64,000 nucleotides of DNA from the NCBI RefSeq assembly GCF_003260125.1, contig NZ_QHKO01000002.1, positions 627,378-691,377 on the forward strand. The letters run 5' to 3'. The DNA comes from Lujinxingia litoralis. Its GTDB lineage: Bacteria; Myxococcota_A; Bradymonadia; Bradymonadales; Bradymonadaceae. The translations under genes and the position numbers were made by a program. A model generated the notes under the pieces. It did not search any database, had not been told where the DNA came from, and saw only the letters and a list, made by a program, of their open reading frames with translations. This document shows, one piece after another, positions 51,508 through 60,828 of this stretch; positions within the stretch are counted from its first letter, which is position 1, and every line of letters starts with the position of its first letter.

Positions 51508-51581
51508 GGCGAATAGGCAGGCTGGGAGAGCGGAGTCGGTTGGGATGATTGGATCCAGGGTCTGGATGAGCGAGGTTTGGG

Positions 51582-53021
51582 GTGGATGAGAAGACGCAGT
51601 TGTTGGAGTTGCCCGGATGGTTTCAGGAGCTACGAGAGGAGCATCGAGCCCGAGAGGCCGAGGCGTTGGAGCCGACGGTGGTGGTTTCGAGGACATTGGA
51701 GGCGAAGACGCTGCGCGTGGAGGCGGTCGGAGGCGGTCGTGAAGCGAAGACGTTGCGCGTGGAGGCGGTCGGAGGCGGTCGTGAAGCGAAGCCACGGCAT
51801 GAGAAGGGAGGTGCCGAGGGGGAGGAGGAGACGGCGGTGATGCCGGCGTTTGATGCGAAGACGCGCCCTGCGATCGATGTGCCGGCTCCGGTGATGAGGG
51901 AGCGTGTGGTGCGGGTCTGGTCTCGGATGAAACTGGCGTCAGTGACTCAGGGGGATGCCGAAGCGCTTCGGGGCCTGGTCCGTATCACCGGTGGCGAGCG
52001 TCTAAGGCAGGAGGTGTTGCAGGGGCTGGAGGGCGTCTTCGGGAAGGGCTGGCAGGTACGGGGGAGCAGTCGGGTGGGAGTGCATTGGGAGGAGGAGGCG
52101 GGAGCGTTTGCGGGAGGGGTGTCGACCTGGTGGCGAGTGATGCCGGGCTGGGAGCGAGGTCTGGTGTGGGTGAACCCGGAGTTGGGTCGAGCCTGGTTGC
52201 GGGCGTTGGGGTTGGGGGATCTGGGGGGAGATGAGGCGCACGGCGCGGTATGTTGTGCGATCGGGGAGGTGATGGGCGGTGCACTGGAGCGCTGTGGTTG
52301 GCCGCAGGTGAGCTGGGGGGTGAATCCGCTGCCCGGGCGCGCGAAGGTTGAGCTGATGCGGGCGTCGCGGCCGCCCTATGTGGAGTGGGTGTTGGAGGTG
52401 GGGTGGACGCGGGGGCGCGGGTTAATTCGGGTGGTCTTACCGTGGACGCTGGTGAGGCGAGTGGAGGGGCAGTTGCCGCGGAGCCGGGAGGTGCCAGAGG
52501 GGGCGGCGGTATGGCCGGTGTGGGGCAGGCTGACAGCGGGCAGTGTGAGGCTTTCGCTGGGGGAGGTGCGCGGTCTGGGGGTGGGCGATGTGGTGTTGTG
52601 TGGCGAGGTCAATGGGGAGGGGGTTGGGGCGGAGCTGCGAGCAGGGGCCACCGTCGGGTTTGGGGGGCGGCTGCAGGTTGGAACGAGCGGGTGCTGGCAA
52701 CTGGTGATCAACGAGGCGTTGGCTGCCTCAGGTGAAGAAGGCGGCGCGATTCGTGCTGAGGCTATTGAGAGCGAAGAGGAGGAGCAGATGACGCAGGCTA
52801 CGGCAGTTGAGGGGGCGGAGGTTGAGGTTGTGGTTGAGGTGGGGCGAGTGAAGTTGACGGTGGGGGAGCTTTCCCGGCTGGTGCCGGGGCAGGTGGTTGA
52901 GACGGAGGCTGCGGTGGGAGGGCCGGTGCGGCTTCTGGTGGGCGACCAGGAGGTTGCCCGCGGTGAGCTTGTGGAGGTTGAGGGGCGTCTGGGCGTGCGC
53001 GTGGAGCGTGTTTGCACCTAG
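51582..53021 (+). CDS. sctQ: SctQ/YscQ-like C-ring protein of type III secretion
   Basis: A 479-residue protein with two SpoA (FliM/FliN C-terminal) domains. The first is near 312-375 (WGRLTAGSVRLSLGEVRGLG, then GVGDVVLCGEV). The second is near 415-478 (VEVGRVKLTVGELSRLVPGQ, VRLLVGDQEVARGELVEVEG). The N-terminal 100 residues hold two exact 15-residue repeats (AKTLRVEAVGGGRE, a 45-bp DNA duplication). In injectisomes SctQ forms the sorting platform. No export-gate, ATPase or needle genes are in the window. The GTG start at 51582 has GAGG upstream. Its stop overlaps the convergent gene through a shared CTAG. Confidence 0.78.
   Translation: MDEKTQLLELPGWFQELREEHRAREAEALEPTVVVSRTLEAKTLRVEAVGGGREAKTLRVEAVGGGREAKPRHEKGGAEGEEETAVMPAFDAKTRPAIDVPAPVMRERVVRVWSRMKLASVTQGDAEALRGLVRITGGERLRQEVLQGLEGVFGKGWQVRGSSRVGVHWEEEAGAFAGGVSTWWRVMPGWERGLVWVNPELGRAWLRALGLGDLGGDEAHGAVCCAIGEVMGGALERCGWPQVSWGVNPLPGRAKVELMRASRPPYVEWVLEVGWTRGRGLIRVVLPWTLVRRVEGQLPRSREVPEGAAVWPVWGRLTAGSVRLSLGEVRGLGVGDVVLCGEVNGEGVGAELRAGATVGFGGRLQVGTSGCWQLVINEALAASGEEGGAIRAEAIESEEEEQMTQATAVEGAEVEVVVEVGRVKLTVGELSRLVPGQVVETEAAVGGPVRLLVGDQEVARGELVEVEGRLGVRVERVCT
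51700..51790 (+). repeat. Two 45-bp in-frame repeats within sctQ
   Basis: Two near-identical 45-bp units, each encoding EAKTLRVEAVGGGR, in the presumably disordered N-terminal part. In-frame duplication keeps the gene intact. Confidence 0.8.
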
Positions 53022-54295
53022 GTCTGGTCGTTGTCATCGGAGCGGTCGCGGTGCAGGCGTGCGATGGCGTTGGGGACACGGAGTTCGTTGGTGGTTTCGT
53101 TCGGCGTATCGTCGGAGGGGGGGCGCGTTTTAAGGAGGCTCTGGGCGCGGAGATCTCGCAGGGATTTCAGGGCCTCATCCGAGTCAACTTCGACGGTTTG
53201 GCGGAGTTGGTCGAGTTCGATCCGGGGGATCTCGATGGCGTCGATATCCGCCTCGGCGTGGAGGTTCGCCAGGGCGCGGTCGACGCGTTCGCCGTGGAGG
53301 TCCGGTGGAGGCGGGCGATAGTTTTGGAGGGTTTGCCGGCGATCGAGGGGTTCGGGCAAGATGGTATCGAGAGCGATTTCTCCGCTCTGGAGTGGGATGG
53401 TCGGGGCGTTGCGCTGGCGGTGGGGGGAGGGCTGATTGACGTGGGGAAGAGGGATGGTGGGGTCTTCCGTGGCGCGTGAGAGAAAAGGGCTGCTGGAGTC
53501 ACGGTTTTCGGTGTCGAGCAGGGTTTTCCAGCCTCTGGGGGTGCGTAGGGTCAGGTAAGAGAGGGTGGCGATCTGGCGATCGGTGTGCAGGCCGAGCTGA
53601 ATGCTGATGTGGGGAAGGATCGCCTGGAGGAGGTGATCGGGGAGAAGATCGATATCGGCGGCGAGCCAGCGCTGACGAGGGGCCAGGGGGGAGAAGAGCA
53701 GTGGGAGGTCTTCGGGGGTGAGAGGGGCGTCCCAGAGCAGGGTGGTGGCGCGGGTTGCAATGTCTGCGAGTCGGCAGCGGCTGCGGTGGTCTTCGGGAGG
53801 GAAGAGGTGGATCAGGGGGACGCTGGAGGGGGCGATGGGGGGGACTGCAGAGATGTAGAGGGTGAGCTCATGGGGGAGTTGGGTGGCCAGCCACAGGAGG
53901 AGGCTCTGACGGGGGGCCTGGTGAGGGCAAAAGATCAGGCCGTTGATGGGCGTGGAGAGGCGGGGGCGGAGAAGTTCTAGCGTGTGTTTGGAGAGGGGAT
54001 TTCGGGTGAGATCGGCGCGGGGTTTGAAGATTGCCAGGGGGAGCGCCGCCCCCTGGAGGGGTTCGAGCCACCAGCGTTTCAGACAGGCGGTGGGGCCGGC
54101 GGTGTGAAGGTGGCTGAGGATGGCGTTTACGGTGGCCGGAGGGAGCGGCGTATCCTGGAAGGTCAGAGTGCCGGAGCGCTCAAGGTGCCAGTGGCCATCG
54201 GGTCGCAGGATGACCAGCGAGGTCGCCGGGTCGTTCAGGGCCTGAGTCAGAGCGGGCAGGGAGCGAATGCTGGCGTCGAGAGCGGAAGAGGTCAT
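53018..54295 (-). CDS. CpaF/GspE-like protein without Walker A motif
   Basis: A 425-residue protein whose first 260 residues follow the order of CpaF-type secretion ATPases: LNDPATSLVILRPDGHWHLE at the N-terminus, then the strand and loop LIFCPHQAPRQSLLLWLATQ where GGTGSGKTT normally stands, and DAPLTPEDL where the Walker B-type GE motif would be. The nucleotide-binding loop is gone, so it should not hydrolyse ATP. The C-terminal 160 residues are disordered and Pro-rich. It overlaps the PEGA lipoprotein gene by ATGA. The family assignment rests on pattern only and is moderate. Confidence 0.5.
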   Translation of the reverse strand: MTSSALDASIRSLPALTQALNDPATSLVILRPDGHWHLERSGTLTFQDTPLPPATVNAILSHLHTAGPTACLKRWWLEPLQGAALPLAIFKPRADLTRNPLSKHTLELLRPRLSTPINGLIFCPHQAPRQSLLLWLATQLPHELTLYISAVPPIAPSSVPLIHLFPPEDHRSRCRLADIATRATTLLWDAPLTPEDLPLLFSPLAPRQRWLAADIDLLPDHLLQAILPHISIQLGLHTDRQIATLSYLTLRTPRGWKTLLDTENRDSSSPFLSRATEDPTIPLPHVNQPSPHRQRNAPTIPLQSGEIALDTILPEPLDRRQTLQNYRPPPPDLHGERVDRALANLHAEADIDAIEIPRIELDQLRQTVEVDSDEALKSLRDLRAQSLLKTRPPSDDTPNETTNELRVPNAIARLHRDRSDDNDQT

Positions 54296-54717
54296 GGGAG
54301 CTGTGGGGCGCGGGGTTGTCCGGGAGGAAGCTCAAGAGGGCTCTGGGTGGGAGCGGCGGGTTCATCGGGGTTGTGGAGCAGGGGTTCCAGGGTCAGCGTC
54401 AGACGAGTGAGCTGGTCTGGAGGAAGTTGAAGATCGAAGCGTTGGGGGATGTGGTTCGGAGCGCGGAGTTCGAGGCGGTAGTTCCCTGGCGTCAGCGAGA
54501 GGGTATGGTCCTGCCAGCGGTTAACGATGCCGTGGTAATCGTCATTGAGGAAGATCTCGGCGGTGTCCGGGGAGACGTTGAGTTGGAGCAGCGCGAGGTT
54601 TGAGGCGGAGTCGTCGCGTTGGTTGGAGTAGGAGGGGGTGCAGCCGTGGAGCAGGGGGGTGAGGGCCAGGGTCAGGAAGGCGATCGTGAAGATGGGGGAA
54701 GGCCCGGGGTGTGGCAT
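54292..54717 (-). CDS. PEGA-domain lipoprotein
   Basis: A 141-residue predicted lipoprotein (lipobox LLHGC). The folded core is a PEGA-type beta-sandwich (NVSPDTAEIFLNDDYHGIV, LSLTPGNYRLELRAP). A Pro-rich C-terminal tail follows. PEGA domains occur in surface proteins. It ends ATGA-overlapped with the CpaF-like gene, so the two form an operon. Confidence 0.8.
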   Translation of the reverse strand: MPHPGPSPIFTIAFLTLALTPLLHGCTPSYSNQRDDSASNLALLQLNVSPDTAEIFLNDDYHGIVNRWQDHTLSLTPGNYRLELRAPNHIPQRFDLQLPPDQLTRLTLTLEPLLHNPDEPAAPTQSPLELPPGQPRAPQLP

Positions 54718-54910
54718 GATTTATCCCTTGGGGTATCAATGTGGTATAAGAGCTTACTAAACGAAGGTTGAGGCGGGAAGGCTGGTGCGTGTGGTGTGTG
54801 TAGGAACGTTCGTTGCATTGAATTTTGGAATGTGTTCGTTCGCGCGCGGTGCAACTCCGAGGGAGGGATGTGTCGCGGGGCCGAAATCATCAAGAATCGC
54901 GGAGAGAGCG

Positions 54911-56515
54911 ATGTTTGAGCAGAGAATCTGGCACGTTGTGATGATGGGGGTGTTGGCGCTGGCGGTTGCCGGCTGTCCGGAAGATGAGCCGGTGCTCTCG
55001 TATAGCGACTTTTTTGAGCCCTGGGATATGAGTCCCTATGAGTTTGATGGGCAGCCGATGTTGGAGGCGCCCGAGCGTTTGATTTTTGAGGACGTGGCTC
55101 CGGGGGATGTTGAGGTTCGTGAGGCGGAGCTGATCAACGTCGGGCGGACGCGTCTGGCGTTGTTCGGGATCGAGCTGGAGGGTCCATTTGATGTGGATTA
55201 TCCAGAGTTTCTCGATGGTCTTCCTGGCGAGTTGATGCCCGGAGAGTCGATTCTGGTGCAGGTGAGCTACCAGGCGTTGACCGATGAGGCCGTGCAGGGG
55301 GTGATGCGGGTAAGAACGAATGATCCGCAGAAGGAGGTGCACGAGATTCATCTGCTGGCGAACACTGATCTTCCCTGTCTGGAGGTTGAGCCGGCCGAAG
55401 GGGTGCGGTTCGGGATGGTGGCGCGTGGGCAGCAGGTGGAGCGAGAGGTACGGCTGAGGAATTGCAGTCGGGAGGTGGAGACGCGGGTGAGGGTGTCTTC
55501 GCTGGAGGGGGATGGTGGATTCCGGATGTCGCAGCAGGCGGCTGAAGAGGGGCAGGAGCACGTGCTTGCGGCCGGGGAGACGATGTTGTTGGGGGTGAGT
55601 TTTTTGCCGACGGAGTCGCGACCGTATCGGGGGCGGCTGGTGCTGGAGAGTAATGATTTGCTGGTGCCGGAGCGGGAGTTGGCGCTGGTTGGCGAGGGGG
55701 CGCCGCCGGTGTGTCCTACCGCGGTGATTCATGCGCAGGGAGTGGAAGGGCAGGCTCAGGCTGCGCCGCAGGGGCAGATGGTGGGACGCCCGCTGGAGAC
55801 GATCGGGCTGAGTGGGGAAGGCAGTCGCGCCGATGATGGGCAGGCGGTGGTGGCGTATGAGTGGACGCTGGTGGAGCGCCCTGGTGATACGCAGGTGCAG
55901 TTAGCAGAGGTGGGGGATGAGGCCTGGCGTCAGCTCTATCTGGAGCTTGTGGGGCGATATGTGGTGGAGCTGCATGTGATCGATGCCGAGGGGACGCGTT
56001 CGTGTGAACCGGCGCGGATGGTGGTGGATACGCGCACGGATCGGGATATTCACGTGCAGCTGGTCTGGGATACGCCCAGTGACTCCTCGCGCACTGATCG
56101 CAGCGGGAGCGATGTGGATCTGCATTTATTAAGAGATGGGCCCGGGGCGCGGTGGAATACTGATCCGTGGGACTGTTTCTGGCAGAACAAGACTCCGGAC
56201 TGGGGTGTGCCTGGAGACCTTCGCGATAATCCGGGGTTGGATATTGATAAGGTGGATGGGTGGGGACCGGAGAATATCAACCTGGATCAGCCGGAGCACG
56301 GGGTGAGGTATCGGGTGGGGGTGTATTATTTCTCGGACCACGGATTCGGGGAGAGTTTTGCGACGGTACGTCTCTATCTGGGAGGAACGTTGCAGTTGGA
56401 GATGCGTCGGCGTCGTTTGACACACCATCAGTTCTGGGAGGTTGCGGACGTGATGTGGCCGGAACGCACGATTGAGGTTCGTGATCGGGTGTTGTCGGAC
56501 TTTCCGGGATTCTGA
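54911..56515 (+). CDS. Lipoprotein with ASH domains and C-terminal DUF2135
   Basis: A 534-residue surface lipoprotein. The signal ends in ALAVAGC. Two ASH-type (choice-of-anchor D) beta-sandwiches follow (LIFEDVAPGDVEVREAELIN; VRFGMVARGQQVEREVRLRN), then a PKD-like domain (VVAYEWTLVERPGDTQVQL) and a DUF2135/YfaP-like domain (SGSDVDLHLLRDGPGARWN, DNPGLDIDKVDGWGPENINL). ATG at 54911 with GGAGA upstream is preferred to the frame start 42 codons earlier. It stops 2 bp before the convergent kinase gene. Confidence 0.83.
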   Translation: MFEQRIWHVVMMGVLALAVAGCPEDEPVLSYSDFFEPWDMSPYEFDGQPMLEAPERLIFEDVAPGDVEVREAELINVGRTRLALFGIELEGPFDVDYPEFLDGLPGELMPGESILVQVSYQALTDEAVQGVMRVRTNDPQKEVHEIHLLANTDLPCLEVEPAEGVRFGMVARGQQVEREVRLRNCSREVETRVRVSSLEGDGGFRMSQQAAEEGQEHVLAAGETMLLGVSFLPTESRPYRGRLVLESNDLLVPERELALVGEGAPPVCPTAVIHAQGVEGQAQAAPQGQMVGRPLETIGLSGEGSRADDGQAVVAYEWTLVERPGDTQVQLAEVGDEAWRQLYLELVGRYVVELHVIDAEGTRSCEPARMVVDTRTDRDIHVQLVWDTPSDSSRTDRSGSDVDLHLLRDGPGARWNTDPWDCFWQNKTPDWGVPGDLRDNPGLDIDKVDGWGPENINLDQPEHGVRYRVGVYYFSDHGFGESFATVRLYLGGTLQLEMRRRRLTHHQFWEVADVMWPERTIEVRDRVLSDFPGF

Positions 56516-56517
56516 GG

Positions 56518-59500
56518 TCAGGGGGAGGGGGGGATTTTAAGGCGCAGGGCGTCGAGGCGCTCAAGGAGGTTGAGGCGTTGGAGTTGGTCAAGGGCGATGT
56601 TGCCGGCCTGGCGTGCGCGAGTGGTTTGGCGGTGGAGCAGGCATTGATCCAGGGCGATCTCGGCCAGGGTGGCGGTGTCGAGGTTGACCATGCCGGAGGA
56701 TTCCAGGGTCTGTGATGCCTGCTGGAGGTGGTGATCGAAGGCGTTCCAGTCGGGGGTATGGGCGGCGCAGGCGGCCAGGGCGGTGTGTGCGACCCCCTGG
56801 TAGCCGGTGGAGTTTGCGGCGAGCATTGCGCGTAGGGCGTCTTCGAAGTGAGGTTGCGCGCCGGGGAGGTCGTTTTGAGAGGCCAGGCAGAGGCCGATGT
56901 TAAAGCGGATGGCGCCGGTCTGTGAGACGCCCAGGCGTTGAAGCGCTTCCAGGGCGCGCTGGTAGAAGTGTAAGGCGCGGGGGGCATTTTTGAGGAGGCG
57001 ATGGGCTTCGCCCAGTGCGTTGTCGCAGTGTGCGACGCCGTAGAGGTTTTGAGCCTTGAGGTAGAGGTGTCGGGCCTGCTCGATATCGGAGGCGGCCTGT
57101 TCGGGGTTCTCGCGGGCCAGGGAGATGGCGCCCAGGCCCAGCCAGGCGGAGGCCATATCGGAGGGGGCGTTTGCTTTGCGGGTCCAGGAGAGGGAGTCGC
57201 GGTAGGCACTGGCGGCGGTGTCGAGGTTGGCCCGGGAGTAGTGAAGATCTGCGAAGAGCTGGAGGGCTTTGGCGTAGTCGTGGGTCAGCGCGGGGTCGGG
57301 CGAGGAGGCGGCGTGGATCAGGGGGCGGAGGCGTTCGAGGCAGGCTGTGGCCAGGCTCAGGCCATGGAGGATATCGCCCCGGGATCGGGCGATGACTCCG
57401 GCGGCAAAGAGGCGTTGGGCGTCGAGGGTGGGGTCGTCGCAGGGGGGCAGCGCATCGATGAGGGCCATGGCTTCATCGGTGCGGCCCTGTTTGGCCAGGG
57501 TGCGGGCCAGGTGGGTAGCCAGGTGGAGGCGTCGGGGGTGATTCAGGGGAGTGGAGAGGTGATCGAGGGCCTGGCGGTACTGTTCGAAGAGTTGGATGGC
57601 GCGTTTGAAGTCGTTGGTGAGGCGGAAGTGGTCGGCGGCGAGCAGGAGGGGATCGAGGCAGTCTTCGAACTGGTGAGCGGCGAAGAGGTGGTGGCCGACG
57701 CGGGCGGCGACCTCGGGGGGGAGATCGGGGTAGAGGTTTTGCAGTGCGCGGGCGCAGTGGCGGTGGTGGTCGTTCCAGCGCTGGTGTTCGGAGGCCAGCC
57801 GTTGCAGGGATTCACGCAGGGCGCCGTGGAGGAAGCGCCAGCGGTGATCTTCGGTGTTGGCGAGTCTGGCCAGGGTGAGGGTTTCCAGGAGGTTATGGGG
57901 GATGGCGACGTTGGCCAGGCGGCAGGCGGCGGTCCATTCGCGGAGGTCGATGTCCTGTCCCAGCGCGGCGGCGATCTCTAGAGCAAAGAGGGCGTGGCGA
58001 GCTTGATGGGAGGAAGACGTGATGCTGTCGATCAGCAAGGAGATGCGATCGCGTAGCAGGGTGTCGATGGAGTCGGGCAGGGGTGCGCGGGCGCCTGCGC
58101 GGAGGTTAAAGCCTTCTGGCGAGGGGGCGAGGATATCGCGGGCGACCCAATCGCCGACGAGTTGGACGGCGAAGAGGGGGTTGCCGCGGGTGCGTTCGAC
58201 CAGGTCATCGACGAGTTCGGAGTGCAGGCCCAGGAGGTGTTTTACCAGGGTGCGGTGGTCCTCATCTTTGAGAGGGTCGACGGGGAGGTGCGTGGTGGCC
58301 GGGTGATGTTTGAGTCGGTTCAGGAGTTCGGCTTCGGCCTGGCGAGTGATGATGAGATCGGGTCTGGCGGTGGCGACGATGAGGACAGCCGGGGCGAGGT
58401 TTTCGGGGAGGTCGAGGAGGAAGAGGGCCAGGGCCAGGGAGTCCAGACCGTAGTGCACATCATCCAGGTGTAGGATCAGGGGGCGATGCGGGTGGAGGCG
58501 TTTGAGCACGCGGGCGATCAGCGCGTAGCGTTGCTGCGGGGTGGCCCGGGAAGCTTCGGGGTGAAGGTTTGGGTTTGTGAGATGAGCGAGCTCGATGCAG
58601 TCGAGGAGGTCGTCGGGAGCGAGGGGGCCGGAGCGGCTGAGAAGATCGCGCAGGTGTGCCAGGCGTTGTTCGTGGGGGAGGTTGTGGGTCTGGAGAAGGT
58701 CGTTGAGCAGGGCGGTCAGGCCCTGGGTCTGGGAGGCGATGGGGCTGTGCGGAGCCAGAGCGCTGTGTGCGACGCCGCGTTCGTGGGCCCGCTGGCAGAG
58801 CCAGGATGCCTGGCGGGTTTTGCCCACGCCGGAAGGGCCCTCGAGCAAGACGGCGCGGGGAGTGCGCTGGGTGTGGACCTGACGAAGAGAGCGCCAGAGG
58901 GCGTCGCGCCAGGGGATGCGGTCGACCATGGGGATGGGGCGCAGGCCAAAGAGGCCCAGTCCGGTTCCGCGGAGGTGGTCGGGGGCCAGGGCGATGCGAT
59001 CGAGGGGAGATTCCCAGGTCTGGGGGAAGGGGGGGCCGTGGGTGTGGGTGGAGGAGGCCGGGGTTTTGGGCGTGGCGGGTCTGGTGAAGGTGTGGGGAGG
59101 GTGGGGGCTGATGAGGAGGGTGCGGGAGGCTTCGTCCTCGGCGGCTGTGTGTGAGGAGGCGATGGGGAGTGGAGGCAGCGGGGGGACGTGGGTGGCGTCG
59201 GCGGGGGACTCGGAGTGGGGTGTGAGCTGGCGGAGGTCGAACGCGGCGTCGGCGGCAAACTGGTAGCGATCGTCGTGGTGCTTGGCGAGGAGGCGCCCGA
59301 TCCAGGCACCGAAGGGGGCCGGGAGATCGATGTCGGTCTCCAGGGGCGGCAGCGGGCGGTGGAGGTGGGCGTGGAGGATCTCTTCGGTGGTGGTCCCGGA
59401 GTAGGGGGGGCTGCCGCTGGCGAGCCAGAAGGCCAGGCAGCCCAGGGCGTAAAGATCGGTCCAGGGGCCCTGGTGGTACCACTGCGCGAGGATCTGTTCG

Positions 59501-60069
59501 GGGGCCATGAAGCGGGGCGTTCCGGCTACTCGTGAGGTTTGTTCCGGGGTGGGACGCTCGTCGAGAGCATGGGCCAGGCCGAAGTCGGAGAGTTTCAGCG
59601 TGGGTCCGTCGGGGCCATGCACCATCAGGACGTTTTCGGGTTTGAGGTCGCGATGGATCACTCCCCGGGCGTGGGCGTGGCTGAGGGCTTCGAGGATGTT
59701 GAGGAGGATGGCGCGTTGCTGGGAGAAGCGTAGCGAGCGAACGGAGAGATCGCGCAGCGAGCCGCCGGCCAGTTCCATGACCAGGTAGGGGGAATCCAGG
59801 GTGAGGAGTTCGGGGGCCTGGCGGGCCTCCTCTTCGGTGATGATGGCGGTGTCAAAGACCCGGATGATGCCGGGGTGAGCCAGGCGAGCGACGGCGCGTA
59901 CCTCCCGGTGGAATCCCTGGAGGAAGTGGGGGTCGACGGCGCGTTTGCTGGTGATAATCTTTATCGCCAGTTCGGTGCCCGTGGGGACATGAGTCGCGTG
60001 CCAGACTTCGCCCATGCCCCCGCGACCCAGGGGGCGGTTGAGAAGGAAATTTGCCAGGGTGATGGTCAT
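56518..60069 (-). CDS. Ser/Thr protein kinase with AAA ATPase and TPR domains
   Basis: A 1183-residue kinase of the PknK-like type. The kinase domain is complete: GRGGMGEVW, Lys37 in LAIKIIT, HRDLKPENVL (Asp141), DFG at 162-164 and FMAPEQI. A Pro/Ser/Thr-rich linker leads to an STAND-like ATPase (Walker A GPSGVGKT at 411-418; LILHLDDVHYGLDSLALALF as Walker B). The C-terminal 450 residues are TPR-like helices (MASAWLGLGAISLARENPEQ and others). It probably integrates a signal through ATPase and TPR parts. There is no membrane helix, so it is cytoplasmic. Confidence 0.92.
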   Translation of the reverse strand: MTITLANFLLNRPLGRGGMGEVWHATHVPTGTELAIKIITSKRAVDPHFLQGFHREVRAVARLAHPGIIRVFDTAIITEEEARQAPELLTLDSPYLVMELAGGSLRDLSVRSLRFSQQRAILLNILEALSHAHARGVIHRDLKPENVLMVHGPDGPTLKLSDFGLAHALDERPTPEQTSRVAGTPRFMAPEQILAQWYHQGPWTDLYALGCLAFWLASGSPPYSGTTTEEILHAHLHRPLPPLETDIDLPAPFGAWIGRLLAKHHDDRYQFAADAAFDLRQLTPHSESPADATHVPPLPPLPIASSHTAAEDEASRTLLISPHPPHTFTRPATPKTPASSTHTHGPPFPQTWESPLDRIALAPDHLRGTGLGLFGLRPIPMVDRIPWRDALWRSLRQVHTQRTPRAVLLEGPSGVGKTRQASWLCQRAHERGVAHSALAPHSPIASQTQGLTALLNDLLQTHNLPHEQRLAHLRDLLSRSGPLAPDDLLDCIELAHLTNPNLHPEASRATPQQRYALIARVLKRLHPHRPLILHLDDVHYGLDSLALALFLLDLPENLAPAVLIVATARPDLIITRQAEAELLNRLKHHPATTHLPVDPLKDEDHRTLVKHLLGLHSELVDDLVERTRGNPLFAVQLVGDWVARDILAPSPEGFNLRAGARAPLPDSIDTLLRDRISLLIDSITSSSHQARHALFALEIAAALGQDIDLREWTAACRLANVAIPHNLLETLTLARLANTEDHRWRFLHGALRESLQRLASEHQRWNDHHRHCARALQNLYPDLPPEVAARVGHHLFAAHQFEDCLDPLLLAADHFRLTNDFKRAIQLFEQYRQALDHLSTPLNHPRRLHLATHLARTLAKQGRTDEAMALIDALPPCDDPTLDAQRLFAAGVIARSRGDILHGLSLATACLERLRPLIHAASSPDPALTHDYAKALQLFADLHYSRANLDTAASAYRDSLSWTRKANAPSDMASAWLGLGAISLARENPEQAASDIEQARHLYLKAQNLYGVAHCDNALGEAHRLLKNAPRALHFYQRALEALQRLGVSQTGAIRFNIGLCLASQNDLPGAQPHFEDALRAMLAANSTGYQGVAHTALAACAAHTPDWNAFDHHLQQASQTLESSGMVNLDTATLAEIALDQCLLHRQTTRARQAGNIALDQLQRLNLLERLDALRLKIPPSP

Positions 60070-60249
60070 GGGGCTTCCGGGGACGAGGGGGGGACGGCGT
60101 TGGTGTTACTAAGTGTAGAGTAAGGAGAAGCCCCAGGGAATGGGCGAAGGTTGCGTTGGGAGTGCGGCGACTGGTAGGCAGTGCGGCGGATGCCTGGCGG
60201 TGGTCGCTGTGGCGGCGAACGAGACTCAAATTTTACAAAAGCAGGATGC

Positions 60250-60828
60250 ATGGCGAGCGATCGAAACCTGGTGTGGATTGACCTGGAGATGACCGGGCTG
60301 GACCCGAAGACGTGCACGATTCTGGAGATCGCGACGATCGTGACGGACTCGCAGCTTCAGATTGTGGCCGAGGGGCCCAGCCTGGTGGTGCATCATCCCG
60401 ATAAGGTGCTCGATGCGATGGATGCGTGGAACACCGAGCATCACGGAAGGTCTGGGCTGACCGCGGCGGTCAAGGCCTCGAAGGTGAGTCTGGCGCAGGC
60501 CGAGGCGCAGACGTTGGCGTTTGTGCAGGAGCATTGTGCGCGAGGTTCGGCGCCGCTGTGCGGGAACTCGATCTGGCAAGATCGGCGCTTCCTGGCGGAG
60601 TACATGCCGCAGCTGGAGGCCTTTCTCCACTATCGGATCATCGATGTGTCGTCGGTCAAGGAGGTGGTACGCCGGTGGTATCCCGCCGGCGTGGCGATGC
60701 CTCCGCGCAAGGAACAGAGCCACCGGGCGCTGGACGATATCAAGGATTCGATTGAGGAGCTCAAGTTCTACCGTTCGGAGGTGTTTGTGGCGCCGGGCGG
60801 GAGTGCGACCTTTGCGACACGGCGCTGA
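60250..60828 (+). CDS. orn: Oligoribonuclease
   Basis: A DEDDh 3'-5' exonuclease of 192 residues that degrades 2-5-mer RNA, including pGpG from c-di-GMP breakdown. Catalytic residues are in VWIDLEMTGLD (Asp11, Glu13), LCGNSIWQDRRFL and QSHRALDDIKDSIEE. ATG at 60250 (MASDRNLVWID) has AGGA upstream. Its stop abuts the stop of the convergent kinase gene (TGATCA). The EAL protein at 39349 may feed it. Confidence 0.96.
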   Translation: MASDRNLVWIDLEMTGLDPKTCTILEIATIVTDSQLQIVAEGPSLVVHHPDKVLDAMDAWNTEHHGRSGLTAAVKASKVSLAQAEAQTLAFVQEHCARGSAPLCGNSIWQDRRFLAEYMPQLEAFLHYRIIDVSSVKEVVRRWYPAGVAMPPRKEQSHRALDDIKDSIEELKFYRSEVFVAPGGSATFATRR

